From contig LNFQ01000044.1 in NCBI GenBank assembly GCA_001567165.1, positions 1 through 64,000 on the forward strand: a stretch of 64,000 nt of DNA, in the 5' to 3' direction. The translations under genes and the position numbers were made by a program. Origin of the DNA: Bacteroidetes bacterium OLB11. GTDB taxonomy: Bacteria; Bacteroidota; Bacteroidia; Chitinophagales; Chitinophagaceae. Positions 28,121 through 38,841 of the stretch are shown piece by piece (the stretch's first letter is position 1; each line of letters starts with the position of its first letter). The notes under the pieces were generated by a model. That model was not told the origin of the DNA and did not search any database. It was given only the letters and a program-made list of their open reading frames with translations.

Positions 28121-29106
28121 TTGCTCAAAACACTCAAAAGAAATGACATTTCATCATACATCGTATTGCTTGTATGGGCTTTGCTATTCAGGGTTTATAT
28201 TTTTATTCATCCAAACAAAACTGATTTATCCTCACTTGACTTTTCAGGAAGTTTTGCATCACTATCATTTTTAAATCATTTCTTTCAAACAAGCCCCTTT
28301 TTGTTTGTATTGGTCAGTTTCATCATACAAATTGTTTTTGCGATTTATTTGAATTTTCAAGTAAATAGACAAAAGTTTAATTCCCAAAAAGATGTATTAA
28401 CAGCCTTTTTATATCTCTTGCTTACTTCTTTTTTACCGAGCTTGTCAGTCATGTCGGTTCCTTTTTTGTGTCTATTTTTTTAATGATTTCATTTTGGATT
28501 ATTGTCAACTATAATCATGCTAAGCAAGACAGTGCACAAAGTTTTAATATCGGAATTTTAATCGGATTAGCCACCTTTCTTTATGTTCCTTCGATATTGT
28601 TTTTATTCCTCTTTTTATTTTTATTATATCAAGTACACACATACGAGCTCAAAGATTTTGTAGCTAAACTATTAGGCTTTTTCACTCCCTTTGTCTTATT
28701 TTTTGCATTCGCATATTTGAATGATTCGTTTGATACAATTCTCTCAAAAATTAATTTAAACATCCATTTTCCTATTACGATTGATAATAAAATTTCAACA
28801 GTAGTTTACCTTCTATCAATGGGCGTTCTATTTGCCTTTTCCCTTATTTCATATTATATGAATTTGATGAAGTATTCAACAATTTCTAAAATGAAAATTC
28901 AAATGAATTTTTTATTCCTAATTCTTGCTATTTTCATTTCATTGTTTCATAAAGAAATGCCAAATTCTGCAATTTTATTTATAATTCCTTCTTTTTCGAT
29001 TTTAATAAGACAAACTTTTCATGTTGGTAAGGAAAAAATGAATAATTTTACATTTTGGACGCTTATTCTTTTTTTAATAAGTTTTCAATGGTTTATAATA
29101 AGATAA
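28121..29106 (+). CDS. DUF6427-like multi-pass membrane protein (frameshifted)
   Basis: Two frames joined across the T run at 28475-28481 (one T missing) give about 328 residues with roughly ten hydrophobic segments. It opens with a TTG (LLKTLKRNDISSY) and carries FAIYLNFQVNRQKF and NYNHAKQDSAQSFNIGILIG, the pattern of DUF6427 membrane proteins of Bacteroidota. Function is unknown. The stop lies 10 bases before purQ and the start is 12 bases after the secreted protein. Confidence 0.65.
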
Positions 29107-29116
29107 AAGAATCATT

Positions 29117-29806
29117 ATGAAGTTTGGTATAGTCGTATTTCCCGGTTCAAATTGCGATAGAGATATGCAACATGCATTAGAACAAGATTTGAAACAAGAA
29201 GTCATCATGCTGTGGCACAAAGACAAAGATTTATCAATGTTTTCGAAAGAAGATTGCATTGTATTGCCCGGCGGTTTTTCCTATGGAGATTATTTGAGAT
29301 GTGGTGCCTTAGCAAGATTCAGCCCAATGATGGAGAGCGTTATTGAATTTGCAAATCAAGGAGGCAAGGTATTAGGAGTGTGCAACGGATTTCAAATTTT
29401 GTGTGAAGCCGGTTTGTTACCCGGAGCATTATTACAAAACGATCATCAAAAATTTATTTGCAAAAACACCTATATTATCAGTGAGAACACAGCAGCTTCT
29501 ATTTCAAAAGATATTGTGAATACTACACTTCAAATACCAATAGCTCACGGTGAGGGGCGATATTACGCATCTGCTGAAATAATTCAACAGCTTGAGAAAA
29601 ACAACCAAATCATTTTTAAATATTGTGATAAAAATGGAAATGTGGGAGTTGAAAATCCAAATGGAACCACTGATTTTATTGCAGGAATTTGTAATGAAAA
29701 TCGAAACGTATTTGGAATGATGCCTCACCCTGAAAGAGCCTGTAGCAGCATATTGGGAAATATAGACGGTCAAAAAATATTTAGGAGTATAATTAATAAT
29801 AATTAA
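29117..29806 (+). CDS. purQ: phosphoribosylformylglycinamidine synthase, glutaminase subunit
   Basis: PurQ releases ammonia from glutamine for PurL in purine synthesis. The class I amidotransferase nucleophile is in VLGVCNGFQILCEAGLLP (about residue 86), and the catalytic His-Glu is in MMPHPERA. FPGSNCDRDM opens the protein. The 229 residues are normal. Its position in a run with membrane and Dsb genes looks incidental. Confidence 0.96.
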   Translation: MKFGIVVFPGSNCDRDMQHALEQDLKQEVIMLWHKDKDLSMFSKEDCIVLPGGFSYGDYLRCGALARFSPMMESVIEFANQGGKVLGVCNGFQILCEAGLLPGALLQNDHQKFICKNTYIISENTAASISKDIVNTTLQIPIAHGEGRYYASAEIIQQLEKNNQIIFKYCDKNGNVGVENPNGTTDFIAGICNENRNVFGMMPHPERACSSILGNIDGQKIFRSIINNN

Positions 29807-29810
29807 TGTA

Positions 29811-30275
29811 ATGAAATATCTATTTTTATTCTTTACGATGCTTTTATTAGGACAAAATGCAAAATCACAAATTTCAATTTCAAGTAATGAAAGCGAATTG
29901 GTCCAATGGAATTTTGAAATCAAAAAAGAAAATAATAAAGTAATAATCATTGCAAATTGCCAATTGAAAGATGATTGGCATATCTTTTCTTCAAAAGAAT
30001 TTGGCGACGGAAGTATTAGTCCGACACAGCTTAGTATCGAAGAAATTTCAGATGAAATGAATCATCCAATTTACACAGAAAAAGGAAATTTAATTGATAG
30101 CGAAATAGAAGGAATAGGACCCGTAAAATACTTTTTAGGAAAAGCTAGTTATCAAATCGAATTTGCAGCACCTCAAAATTCCAAAACATTCAAAGGAGAA
30201 ATAGCCTATCAAATATGCAATGAAGTCATGTGTCAGGCTCCCACAACAAAATCATTTACAGTAACATTAAAATAA
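29811..30275 (+). CDS. stand-alone DsbD N-terminal-domain protein
   Basis: A 154-residue secreted protein with a signal peptide (LLLGQNAKSQ) and an immunoglobulin-like DsbD-alpha domain. The DWHIFS strand, GIGPVKYFLGKASYQ, and the redox pair in YQICNEVMCQAP are visible. It is a partner-type domain that passes electrons from a DsbD membrane channel to periplasmic thiols. It directly precedes DsbD (5 bases), which has a homologous N-domain of its own, with matching GKLID.E/GNLIDSE and Y.Q.C....C motifs. This is probably a tandem duplication. Confidence 0.8.
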   Translation: MKYLFLFFTMLLLGQNAKSQISISSNESELVQWNFEIKKENNKVIIIANCQLKDDWHIFSSKEFGDGSISPTQLSIEEISDEMNHPIYTEKGNLIDSEIEGIGPVKYFLGKASYQIEFAAPQNSKTFKGEIAYQICNEVMCQAPTTKSFTVTLK

Positions 30276-30280
30276 TTTGC

Positions 30281-32322
30281 ATGAAAAGATTTCTTTTACT
30301 TTTTATAGCCCTCTTTCTTATAAATATCGGATTTTCACAAAATCTCAAAAAGGTACATATTTCAACATGCACCAAAATTATTAGTGAAACCGAAGCCGAA
30401 CTCACTCTAATCGCTAAAATGGATAAAGGTTGGCATTTATATTCTTTCAACCCTGGTGGCGATGGAATGTTAATAGCACCAGAAGTGACTTTTGAAAAAA
30501 ATAATCAAATCACACCGATTGGTAAAGTAACTGAACATGGAAAGCTGATAGATGAAGATATCAAAGGAGTAGGTGTGGTGCATTATTTTAAAGATGAAGT
30601 TCGATATGTGCAAAAAAGTTCAATATAAAAAAATTAGATAAAATCAAAGGGAATTTTTACTATCAAACTTGCGACGATGAAGGCTGTCTGCCTCCTACCG
30701 ATGAAGGCTTTGAAATGGACATGAACCAAGCTTGTGATGGTGCAACTGCCCAAAATGCCGATGCAAACAAAAATCTTTCTACTGACACTCAATCAAGCAA
30801 TGTCGCAGCAGATATGAACAATCAAGAGCAAACGAATGATGCAGCGATTACAACAGATAATTCTAATTCAACAGCTTCAAATTCCTATGGCTCATTTGGT
30901 ACTCCCATCGGCGATTGCGGTGGAGCCAAGCAAGAAGAACTATCAATATTCACCGCATTATTTTATGGGATTTTAGGTGGCTTTGCAGCCTTATTTTTCC
31001 CATGCACCCTACCAATGATTCCAATGACAATCAGCTTTTTCTTAAAAGGTTCGAGCGATAAAAAAACAGGAATCAAGCGAGGAATTTTATATGGCTTTAG
31101 TATATTTTTAGTTTACTTTTTACTCAGTTTACCTTTCTTGTTTTTAGGGTGGGGAGGAAATGTATTGAACTCATTTTCTACAAACGTATGGGTCAATCTT
31201 GCCTTCTTTGCTATTTTTATTTTCTTTGCCTTTTCTCTTTTCGGATATTATGATATTAGCTTGCCATCATCCATTAGCAGTAAAATAGATTCTAAAAGCG
31301 GAATCGGAAGTTTTGGTGGGATATTCTTTATGGCATTGACTTTGGCTATAGTTTCCTTTTCATGCACCGGGCCCATTTTAGGTTTAGTGTTAGGCAATAT
31401 TGAAAACGCAAAATTAATCACACCAGCTATGGCTGGCTTTGGTATTGGATTAGGAACGCCTTTTGCATTGTTTGCTATGTTTCCTAATTTATTAAAAGCA
31501 ATGCCAAAATCAGGCGGGTGGCTCAATACACTTAAAGTAGTTTTTGGATTTATTGAGCTTGCATTTGCCTTAAAATTCCTTTCAAATGCAGATTTAGTGA
31601 AGCAATGGGGTTTCTTAAAAAGAGAATTATTCATTGGTCTTTGGATACTCGTTTTAATCTTAATTGCACTTTATCTTTTAGGTATTTTCCAAATAAAAAA
31701 AGATGCTACTTTTAAAAGCACCATGACAATGAAAGTGTTAGCTGTTTTTTCAATCGTCTTTGCCGGCTATCTTTCTTTAGATTTTTTCGGTAAAGATATT
31801 CGTCTTGTGAGTGGTTTTCCACCACCCAAATTTTATAGCTTTTTTCATAAAGAAGAAAAACTTACTAAAGGAAGTAATGAAAGAACACATGATTTAAAAG
31901 GGCTGAAAGTTTACCTATATCTCGAAGATGCCATGAAAGAAGCCGAAAAGCAAAACAAACCTTTAATGATTGACTTTACAGGATGGGCTTGTGTGAACTG
32001 TCGAAAAATGGAAGAAAATGTTTGGACAAATCCCGAAGTGAATAAGCTACTTAGCGACCATTTTATAATTGCCTCTTTATATGTAGATGAGCAAATTGCT
32101 CTTCCTGAAAACGAGCAATTCGAAACACCCTATTTAGATAAAAAAGTGGCTAAAACAGTTGGTGATAAATGGTTTGATTTGTCATTGCGTGATTTTAAAT
32201 CGGCAACACAACCTTTCTATGCACTTATTGACCCAGTAGAGCATCGAATCCTTAATACTCCTCGTGGATACACTCCAGATGATAAAGATTATGTCAAATT
32301 TTTTAGAATGTGGCATAAGTAA
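30281..32322 (+). CDS. dsbD: thiol:disulfide interchange protein DsbD (frameshifted)
   Basis: DsbD carries electrons from cytoplasmic thioredoxin to the periplasm. The N-terminal alpha domain (after signal peptide GFSQ) has GWHLYSF, GVGVVHYFKDEVRY and the pair YQTCDDEGC. An eight-helix beta domain follows with the membrane cysteines in FFPCTLPMIPM and SFSCTGPILG. A C-terminal thioredoxin domain ends the protein, with DFTGWACVNCRKME. An A missing from the run at 30612-30617 breaks the frame between the alpha-domain strands; with it restored the protein is about 680 residues. It forms a pair with the preceding alpha-domain protein. Confidence 0.93.
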
Positions 32323-32375
32323 TTATAAAAATCTTCGATAAAACATTTTTTTTTAACACCTCTTCTTAAATAAAA

Positions 32376-32401
32376 ATTATGACCTAACTATCAGTCATAA
32401 T
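32376..32401. repeat. 8-bp inverted repeat upstream of DUF4175 gene
   Basis: ATTATGAC and GTCATAAT frame a 10-base spacer between the dsbD stop and the DUF4175 start. It could be a regulator site or a weak hairpin; without a T tract it is not a good terminator. Confidence 0.4.
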
Positions 32402-32429
32402 GCTGATGTTGATTTATATTGCATAATGT

Positions 32430-35400
32430 ATGAATAACTATGAATTGTTAATAGCTAAGTTAGACGAATTTATAAGGAAGTTTTATGCAAATAAACTCAT
32501 CAAAGGGTTTTTGATTTTTTCAGCAGCAGCTATCGCTTTCTATTTATTAGCAAGTGTTGGAGAGTATTATTTTTATTTTCCTTCATGGCTGAGGTATCTT
32601 CTATTATTTATATTTATTGGCATTGGTAGTTTCGCACTTGTTTATCTCATTATGATACCCCTCCTCAAAATGCAAAAATTGGGGACTACTATCACACACG
32701 AACAAGCAGCACATATTGTCGGTACTCATTTTGCAAATGTGCAAGATAAATTATTGAATGTACTTCAGCTCAAACAAGGCTTACACAATACCATTAGCAA
32801 AGAATTGATAGAAGCAAGTATTGAACAAAAAACAAAAGAACTCACACCTATTCATTTTAAATCCGCAATTGATTTTGCCAGTAATAAAAAATATATTCCT
32901 TATGCCATCTTACCTATTTTAGTATTTTTATTTTTACTATTTGCTGCCCCAAATGTGTTGAAAGAATCGGCTGAACGCTTGTTGGCTCCATCAGAAAAAT
33001 TTACACCCAAATCACCTTTTACTTTTCATTTGACAAATAAAAATTTGAAAATCCCACAATTCGAAGATATAGAAATATCCTTACTAATTGAAGGTAACTC
33101 CATACCGGAAAATGTGACATTAAAATCAAATGGACAAGAAATGATGATGCAGAAGAAAGATAAAAATATTTTTACCCATACGTTTTTTAAAGTCTCAAAA
33201 GACATTCCTTTCTCGTTTTCTGCTGCCGGATTTGAAAGTGAAACTTATACCATTAAAATATTAAAAAACCCAAGCATTCGTCAATTTAAAATACAAGTCA
33301 ATTACCCTGCTTATACAGGAAGAAAAAACGAAACTCTCGATAATATTGGCGACATCACTGCACCACAAGGCACTACTATCAGTTGGATTTTCAATACAGA
33401 AAATACCGATAATCTAGCATTTTCATTAGGAAATGGGACTCCAGTCAATATGAACAAAAACGGAAATGAATACACCCACACTTATCGTTTTATGCACGAT
33501 ACAACCTACCATATTATTTTATCAAACAAACAAATAGCACGAAAAGATACCATGCATTATTCAGTGTCTATCATTCCAGATATGTCGCCCTCAATTAATG
33601 TGCAACAGTATAATGATTCTCTCACAGATAGCTATGTTCTCTTTGTGGGTGATGCAAGTGACGACTATGGTATCAAAAGTATTTCGCTGAACTACTCTAT
33701 TCAAAAAGTCAATGATAAAGGACAAGCAATCGGTCAAATAAAATCTGGAGCAATGCCTATCCCTTTTAATGGAGGAACAAGTACTCAATTTAATCATTTT
33801 TTTGATATCGAACAGCTACATCTCGAAGCCGGAAATAAACTCACATACTACTTTACCGTTTGTGATAATGATGCAGTCAATGGAAGTAAATGTGTGAAAA
33901 GTGCAGTCTTTAATTATGAAAAATTAAGTGGGAAAAAGCTAGATTCCTTAATCCAAAAAAATCAAGAACACATCACAAAAGAAGTGGATAATGCAGCAAA
34001 ACAAAATGAAAAATTAGATAAGGAAATCAAACAAATGCAAGACCGCCTTTTGCAAAAAAATGACCTAGACTGGCAAGACAAAAAAGCTTTGGAAGAAATG
34101 ATGCAACGAAATGAAAATATGCAAAAACAAATCGAAAATATTGCCAAAAAATTTGAACAAAATAATAAACAATCCAAAGACAAAGACTATTCAGACGAGT
34201 TGAAAGAAAAGCAAGAAAACATGGAAAAGCTTTTAGACCAACTTAAAAATAATGAACTGAATGAACGAATGAAAAAAATGGAAGAATTAATGAAGATGCT
34301 CAATAAAGACAAGTTGATGGAACAACTCAAACAAGTGGAACAAGATAATGACCTAATGGAAAAAGATTTAGACCGAGTTGTGGAAATGATGAAACAATTA
34401 GAACGAGATATGAGGATGGAAGATATTGCTAAAAAAGCGAGCGACCTAGCCGAAAAACAAGACGAACTTAACAAGCAAATGGACAATGGATCGCTTTCAA
34501 ACGATGAATTGAAAAAGAAACAAGACGAACTAAATAAGCAAATGGATGAACTCAAAAAGGATATGGCAGAAATGGAAAAAGTGAATGAATCAATGGAAAA
34601 TAAAATGGACTTATCGGATATAAAAAAAGAAGAACAAAATGCCGATAATAATATGCAAAGTAGCTCAAACCAACTAAAAAGCGGAAATAAATCTGGTGCT
34701 TCCAAATCAGGAAAACAAGCAAAAGAAAGTTTAGAAAAATTAGCGCAACAAATGCAAGATGCAGCCAACGGAGGCAGTGAAGACCAAATTGAGCAAGACC
34801 TTAAATCAACTAGACAATTATTGCAAAACCTAATCAGAATGTCTTTTGCACAAGAAGACTTAATCAACGATGTGAAAAACACTTCCATTGCTGACCCAAA
34901 ATATATACTTAATACTCAAAAACAAAATAAGCTAAAACAAGACTCAAAAATGATTGCCGACAGTTTATTTTCGCTCAGTAAAAGACAACCCAAACTATCC
35001 TCTTTAGTCAACAAAGAAATAGATGGAGTCAACCGAAATATGGACAATGCCATACTCTATCTTGAAGAGCGTATTCCACAACAAGCCAATATGCACCAAC
35101 AATATGTCATGATGGGGGCAAATAATTTAGCATTAATGCTCAATGAAATATTACAACAACTTTTACAACAACAAGCACAGCAGCAAGAAGGAATGGCAAA
35201 CGCATCTTGTAATAAACCAGGAAGCAAATCGGGTAAAAAACCGGGTAAAAAACCCGGACAAGGAGTGGGTATGCAATTAGGTGATATTATCACTCAACAG
35301 CAAAAATTAGGAGATGCTATGAAACAATTGATGGATAAGGCAGGAAAAAAAACAGGACAAAGCGGTAAAGAAGGACAACAAGGAGAAAAAGGGGAAAAAC

Positions 35401-35882
35401 AAGGACAGCGTGGAGGTGCAGGTGGTGGAAATGGACAAGGTGAGGGTGAGCAATCACAAGGCGAATCAGAACAAATGGCTAGAATCGCAGCTCAACAAGC
35501 CGCTTTGAGAAATCAACTTAATGATATCAACAAACAATTACTTAAAGAAGGAAAAAGCAATCCTAATCTAAATAAAATTCAGCAAGACATGGATCGCAAT
35601 GAAACCGACATCGTCAATAAACGATTGACAAATGAGATTTTAAAACGACAATCCGATATTCTTACTCGATTGCTTGAAGCGAAAGAGGCTCTACGCCAAC
35701 AAGACCAAGGTGAAGAAAGAGAATCAAACTCTGCAAAAGATTTAAATAGAGATGTGCCTCAGCAATTAAAAGATATATTGAAAAGCAAACAATCGGTTAT
35801 AGAATATTATAAAACTGTACCAGCTGAATTGAAACCTCAATATAAAAAGATGGTTGAAGATTATTATCAGTTGATTAAATAA
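32430..35882 (+). CDS. DUF4175 family giant membrane/coiled-coil protein
   Basis: The 1150-residue protein opens with two transmembrane segments (about residues 24-80, IKGFLIFSAAAIAFYLLAS and the following YLLLFIFIGIG) and another near 155-175. An extracytoplasmic region with Ig-like strands follows (about 190-500). A long, highly charged KQE/M-rich coiled coil (about 510-800) and a Gly/Lys/Gln-rich low-complexity stretch (GKKPGKKPGQG, then GQRGGAGGGNGQGEG) end in a helical C-terminus. DUF4175 proteins of Bacteroidota have no known function. The large coiled coil suggests scaffolding at the envelope. It stands alone on its strand. Confidence 0.82.
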   Translation: MNNYELLIAKLDEFIRKFYANKLIKGFLIFSAAAIAFYLLASVGEYYFYFPSWLRYLLLFIFIGIGSFALVYLIMIPLLKMQKLGTTITHEQAAHIVGTHFANVQDKLLNVLQLKQGLHNTISKELIEASIEQKTKELTPIHFKSAIDFASNKKYIPYAILPILVFLFLLFAAPNVLKESAERLLAPSEKFTPKSPFTFHLTNKNLKIPQFEDIEISLLIEGNSIPENVTLKSNGQEMMMQKKDKNIFTHTFFKVSKDIPFSFSAAGFESETYTIKILKNPSIRQFKIQVNYPAYTGRKNETLDNIGDITAPQGTTISWIFNTENTDNLAFSLGNGTPVNMNKNGNEYTHTYRFMHDTTYHIILSNKQIARKDTMHYSVSIIPDMSPSINVQQYNDSLTDSYVLFVGDASDDYGIKSISLNYSIQKVNDKGQAIGQIKSGAMPIPFNGGTSTQFNHFFDIEQLHLEAGNKLTYYFTVCDNDAVNGSKCVKSAVFNYEKLSGKKLDSLIQKNQEHITKEVDNAAKQNEKLDKEIKQMQDRLLQKNDLDWQDKKALEEMMQRNENMQKQIENIAKKFEQNNKQSKDKDYSDELKEKQENMEKLLDQLKNNELNERMKKMEELMKMLNKDKLMEQLKQVEQDNDLMEKDLDRVVEMMKQLERDMRMEDIAKKASDLAEKQDELNKQMDNGSLSNDELKKKQDELNKQMDELKKDMAEMEKVNESMENKMDLSDIKKEEQNADNNMQSSSNQLKSGNKSGASKSGKQAKESLEKLAQQMQDAANGGSEDQIEQDLKSTRQLLQNLIRMSFAQEDLINDVKNTSIADPKYILNTQKQNKLKQDSKMIADSLFSLSKRQPKLSSLVNKEIDGVNRNMDNAILYLEERIPQQANMHQQYVMMGANNLALMLNEILQQLLQQQAQQQEGMANASCNKPGSKSGKKPGKKPGQGVGMQLGDIITQQQKLGDAMKQLMDKAGKKTGQSGKEGQQGEKGEKQGQRGGAGGGNGQGEGEQSQGESEQMARIAAQQAALRNQLNDINKQLLKEGKSNPNLNKIQQDMDRNETDIVNKRLTNEILKRQSDILTRLLEAKEALRQQDQGEERESNSAKDLNRDVPQQLKDILKSKQSVIEYYKTVPAELKPQYKKMVEDYYQLIK

Positions 35883-36246
35883 TAACAAGCTCCTATTAAA
35901 TAGGAACATGACGACTTTGCGATAGAGTGACAATAGTGAACCGTCAGTTGAATTTTGTTCTGAAGTTAAATTAAACTACCGAAGTTGAGCTTATCGCTTT
36001 CAACCGCTATCTTATATACCAAACTACGAGTAGTAAATTGATAATTGTTTATGATAAAGGGCTAATGAAGGAATTATATAATATTTAAGGTCAAATTATT
36101 TCAGCACAAAAGAAAATAAAATTGATTTGAACAGATGCATCAAATGAGTGTATTATGCACGGTACTATGGGCTAGCTAGGAAAGTGGTGATTGAGGTGAA
36201 TAATAAATTACACTGTCATTAATATCAGCAAAGTTGGGTTTAATGT
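35883..36246. other. gene-free spacer with possible relic of a T9SS sorting domain
   Basis: No intact gene. A 6-bp hairpin (TCCTAT-TAA-ATAGGA, around 35891-35905) lies just after the DUF4175 stop. In one plus-strand frame, positions 36017-36160 read like a decayed C-terminal sorting domain: KLIIVYDKGLMKELYNI, a stop, then GQIISAQKKIKLI. This pattern resembles the strand-loop-strand end of type A sorting domains but contains stops, so it is at most a remnant. Confidence 0.3.
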
Positions 36247-37434
36247 TTATTGAATAATTCCAAGTTCTTTACCTACTTTTTTAAAAGCATTGATGGCTTT
36301 ATCTAAGTGTTCGCGTTCATGTCCTGCACTGATTTGCACACGAATACGAGCATTTCCTTTTGCAACTACCGGATAAAAGAATCCAATGACATAAATACCT
36401 TCTTCTAGCATACGTGCAGCCATTTTTTGAGCAATCACAGCATCATAAAGCATAATCGGAATAATAGGATGAATGCCGGGTTTAATATCGAAGCCGGCTT
36501 CCGTTATTTTTTCTCTAAAATATTTTGTATTTTCTTCTAGCTTATCTCTTAATGCAGTTGTTTCACTGAGCATATCCAACACAGCAATGGATGCTCCTAC
36601 AACACTTGGAGCTAGGGTGTTTGAAAATAAATAAGGTCTGCTTTTTTGGCGAAGCATTTCAATGACCTCTTTTCGTGCACTAGTAAATCCACCACTTGCA
36701 CCTCCTAATGCTTTTCCAAGAGTGCCTGTGATAATATCTACTCGATTCATTACACCACAAAGCTCATGTACTCCACGTCCAGTTTTTCCCATAAATCCAC
36801 TAGAATGAGATTCGTCAATCATCACAATTGCATCATATTTATCTGCCAAATCACAAATTTTATCCAGTTGAGCGATGGTACCATCCATACTAAATACACT
36901 GTCAGTTGCAATCATTCGGCTTCTGCAATGTTGGGTTTCTTTTAGTTTTTCCTCTAAATCATTTAAGTCATTATGTTTATATCGTTTTCTTTCTGCTTTG
37001 CAAAGTCTTACTCCGTCAATAATAGAGGCATGGTTAAGCTCGTCAGAGATAATGGCATCCTGCTCGTTTAGTAGGGGTTCAAAAAGGCCTCCATTGGCAT
37101 CAAAAGCCGCACAATATAAAATGGTATCTTCTGTTCCTAAAAAAGCGGATAGTTTTTTTTCAAGTTCTTTATGGATATCTTGAGTGCCACAAATAAAACG
37201 CACACTACTCATTCCATACCCACGCTCATCAATGGTTTTATGTGCAGCCTCAATGGTTTTAGGGTGTGAAGACAATCCTAAATAATTATTTGCACAAAAG
37301 TTTAAAACATTTTTGCCATTGGCTATAATATGAGCGGATTGTTCCGAACTAATGATGCGTTCTTTTTTGTATAATCCGGCATTTTCAATTTCGGAGAGTT
37401 CATTTTGCAGGCGTTGGATTAAATTTTGGTTCAT
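36247..37434 (-). CDS. kbl: glycine C-acetyltransferase (2-amino-3-ketobutyrate CoA ligase)
   Basis: This PLP enzyme of the alpha-oxoamine synthase family cleaves 2-amino-3-ketobutyrate with CoA to glycine and acetyl-CoA, in threonine breakdown. The PLP lysine is in [15 protein letters not shown], with [15 protein letters not shown] (Asp and His) before it. [13 protein letters not shown] near residue 48 and the C-terminal [12 protein letters not shown] are typical. At 395 residues it is full length. No threonine dehydrogenase gene is seen nearby, and the family also includes serine palmitoyltransferase-like enzymes, but the match to Kbl is strong. Confidence 0.94.
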   Translation of the reverse strand: MNQNLIQRLQNELSEIENAGLYKKERIISSEQSAHIIANGKNVLNFCANNYLGLSSHPKTIEAAHKTIDERGYGMSSVRFICGTQDIHKELEKKLSAFLGTEDTILYCAAFDANGGLFEPLLNEQDAIISDELNHASIIDGVRLCKAERKRYKHNDLNDLEEKLKETQHCRSRMIATDSVFSMDGTIAQLDKICDLADKYDAIVMIDESHSSGFMGKTGRGVHELCGVMNRVDIITGTLGKALGGASGGFTSARKEVIEMLRQKSRPYLFSNTLAPSVVGASIAVLDMLSETTALRDKLEENTKYFREKITEAGFDIKPGIHPIIPIMLYDAVIAQKMAARMLEEGIYVIGFFYPVVAKGNARIRVQISAGHEREHLDKAINAFKKVGKELGIIQ

Positions 37435-37601
37435 TGTAATTAATAATTTATTGAATGATGTTGATGAATATTTTTATGAAAATAAAATAGACTGCTAAAG
37501 TAAGAAAAATCTTTACGATAAATTGGTTTATTGAAAAATTTCCTTTTTTGTCAAGGTTTACAAAAATGTGAAAAGTATATGAGATTTTTTGTTAAAAGAA
37601 A

Positions 37602-38300
37602 TTAGTACACAAAAGCATTATCAGTTAATTTTCCATTTTCTGTTCGAATGATACGAGAGCGAAATTTTTGAATGATATTATAATCATGAGTTGCCATTAA
37701 GATTGAAGTTTCATAGTCTTTACAAATTGAAAATAGGAGATGCATGATTTCATCAGAAGTGTCAGGGTCAAGGTTTCCAGTGGGTTCATCTGCTAAAATT
37801 AATTTGGGATTGTTGAGCAAAGAGCGTGCAATATCCACCCGTTGTTGCTCGCCACCACTCATTTCAAAAGGCATTTTGTTTCCTCTTCCTTTTAGTCCGA
37901 CTTTGGCTAATACCGAGTCAATTTTTTCTTGCATCAAGTGCTTGTCTGTCCAGCCGGTTGCCTTTAATACAAACAGTAGATTTTCATTAATATTTCGATC
38001 TGTCAATAGTTGGAAATCCTGAAATACAATACCTAAATTTCTTCTTAAAAAAGGGACATTTTTCCATGTTAAGTTTCTCAAATTAAAACCGCATACTTCG
38101 CCTTCTCCTTTTTGAAGTGGAATGTTTCCATAAAGTGTTTTGAGTAAACTTGATTTGCCGGTTCCAGTTTTCCCGATTAAATAAACAAACTCCCCTTTTT
38201 GTATCGTCAAATTCACATCGGCTAAGATGAGTGAGTTGCCTTGATATATTTGAACATTTTTTAATGAAACCAATTCTGAATTTTCTTGCTTATTTGACAT
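37602..38300 (-). CDS. ftsE: cell division ATP-binding protein FtsE
   Basis: FtsE is the ABC ATPase of the FtsEX complex that activates septal peptidoglycan hydrolases. Walker A is LIGKTGTGKSSLL near residue 42. The ABC signature is MSGGEQQRVDIARSLL, and Walker B is KLILADEPTGNLDPDTS. FtsE is distinguished from general LolD-type ATPases by its 232-residue length and by FLRRNLGIVFQDFQLL. The partner ftsX is not in the window, so a LolD-like assignment is not fully excluded. Confidence 0.85.
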   Translation of the reverse strand: MSNKQENSELVSLKNVQIYQGNSLILADVNLTIQKGEFVYLIGKTGTGKSSLLKTLYGNIPLQKGEGEVCGFNLRNLTWKNVPFLRRNLGIVFQDFQLLTDRNINENLLFVLKATGWTDKHLMQEKIDSVLAKVGLKGRGNKMPFEMSGGEQQRVDIARSLLNNPKLILADEPTGNLDPDTSDEIMHLLFSICKDYETSILMATHDYNIIQKFRSRIIRTENGKLTDNAFVY

Positions 38301-38315
38301 AGTTAATTTTTAAAA

Positions 38316-38723
38316 TTATAAATTTACTTTTATGGTATCCTTTCCGTTTATTTTTTGCACATGGCAGCAATCGGCTTTTGCTGTAAGGGTATCAATACTC
38401 ACAATAGTATTATTATGGTATGTTTTCACGATGATTGTATTATCGATATTGACTCCCAGTTTGTCTTTTAGCTCATCGCCATACAATAACCAACTGTTTT
38501 CTAAAACTTGAATCGGTGAAGTGCTAATATTGACAATTTCTCCATCTAAAATGGTTTCTATTTTTTGAGGAACGAATGGAAGTAAATTGCTATCAACCAC
38601 AGCAGCTGTAATCATCCTATATTCATTTGTGCAAGCAATGTTTACACAAGAGTCGGGTAGATTTCGCCGATAACATGCTGAGAGAAGAATGGTTATAAAA
38701 ATGATGATGAGTAGTTGCTTCAT
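38316..38723 (-). CDS. small secreted lipoprotein of unknown function
   Basis: A 135-residue lipoprotein starting at MKQLLIIIFITILLSAC; the Cys follows a good lipobox. An upstream in-frame extension is possible but has no conserved content. The mature part has Cys residues in NIACTNEY and KADCCHVQKI that could form disulfides. I know no family for it. Its 3' end is 15 bases before the ftsE start on the same strand, so co-transcription with asd and ftsE is likely. Confidence 0.65.
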   Translation of the reverse strand: MKQLLIIIFITILLSACYRRNLPDSCVNIACTNEYRMITAAVVDSNLLPFVPQKIETILDGEIVNISTSPIQVLENSWLLYGDELKDKLGVNIDNTIIVKTYHNNTIVSIDTLTAKADCCHVQKINGKDTIKVNL

Positions 38724-38841
38724 GGGATGGAAAGGTTTTGTTGTAAATTTCGTAAAAAAAATGAGTTTGAAAAAAGAAAATGAAAACTTTAAGAAATAAA
38801 TATCATTTTTCGTTTTGTAAAAATGGGAGTTGTTATTTGTG

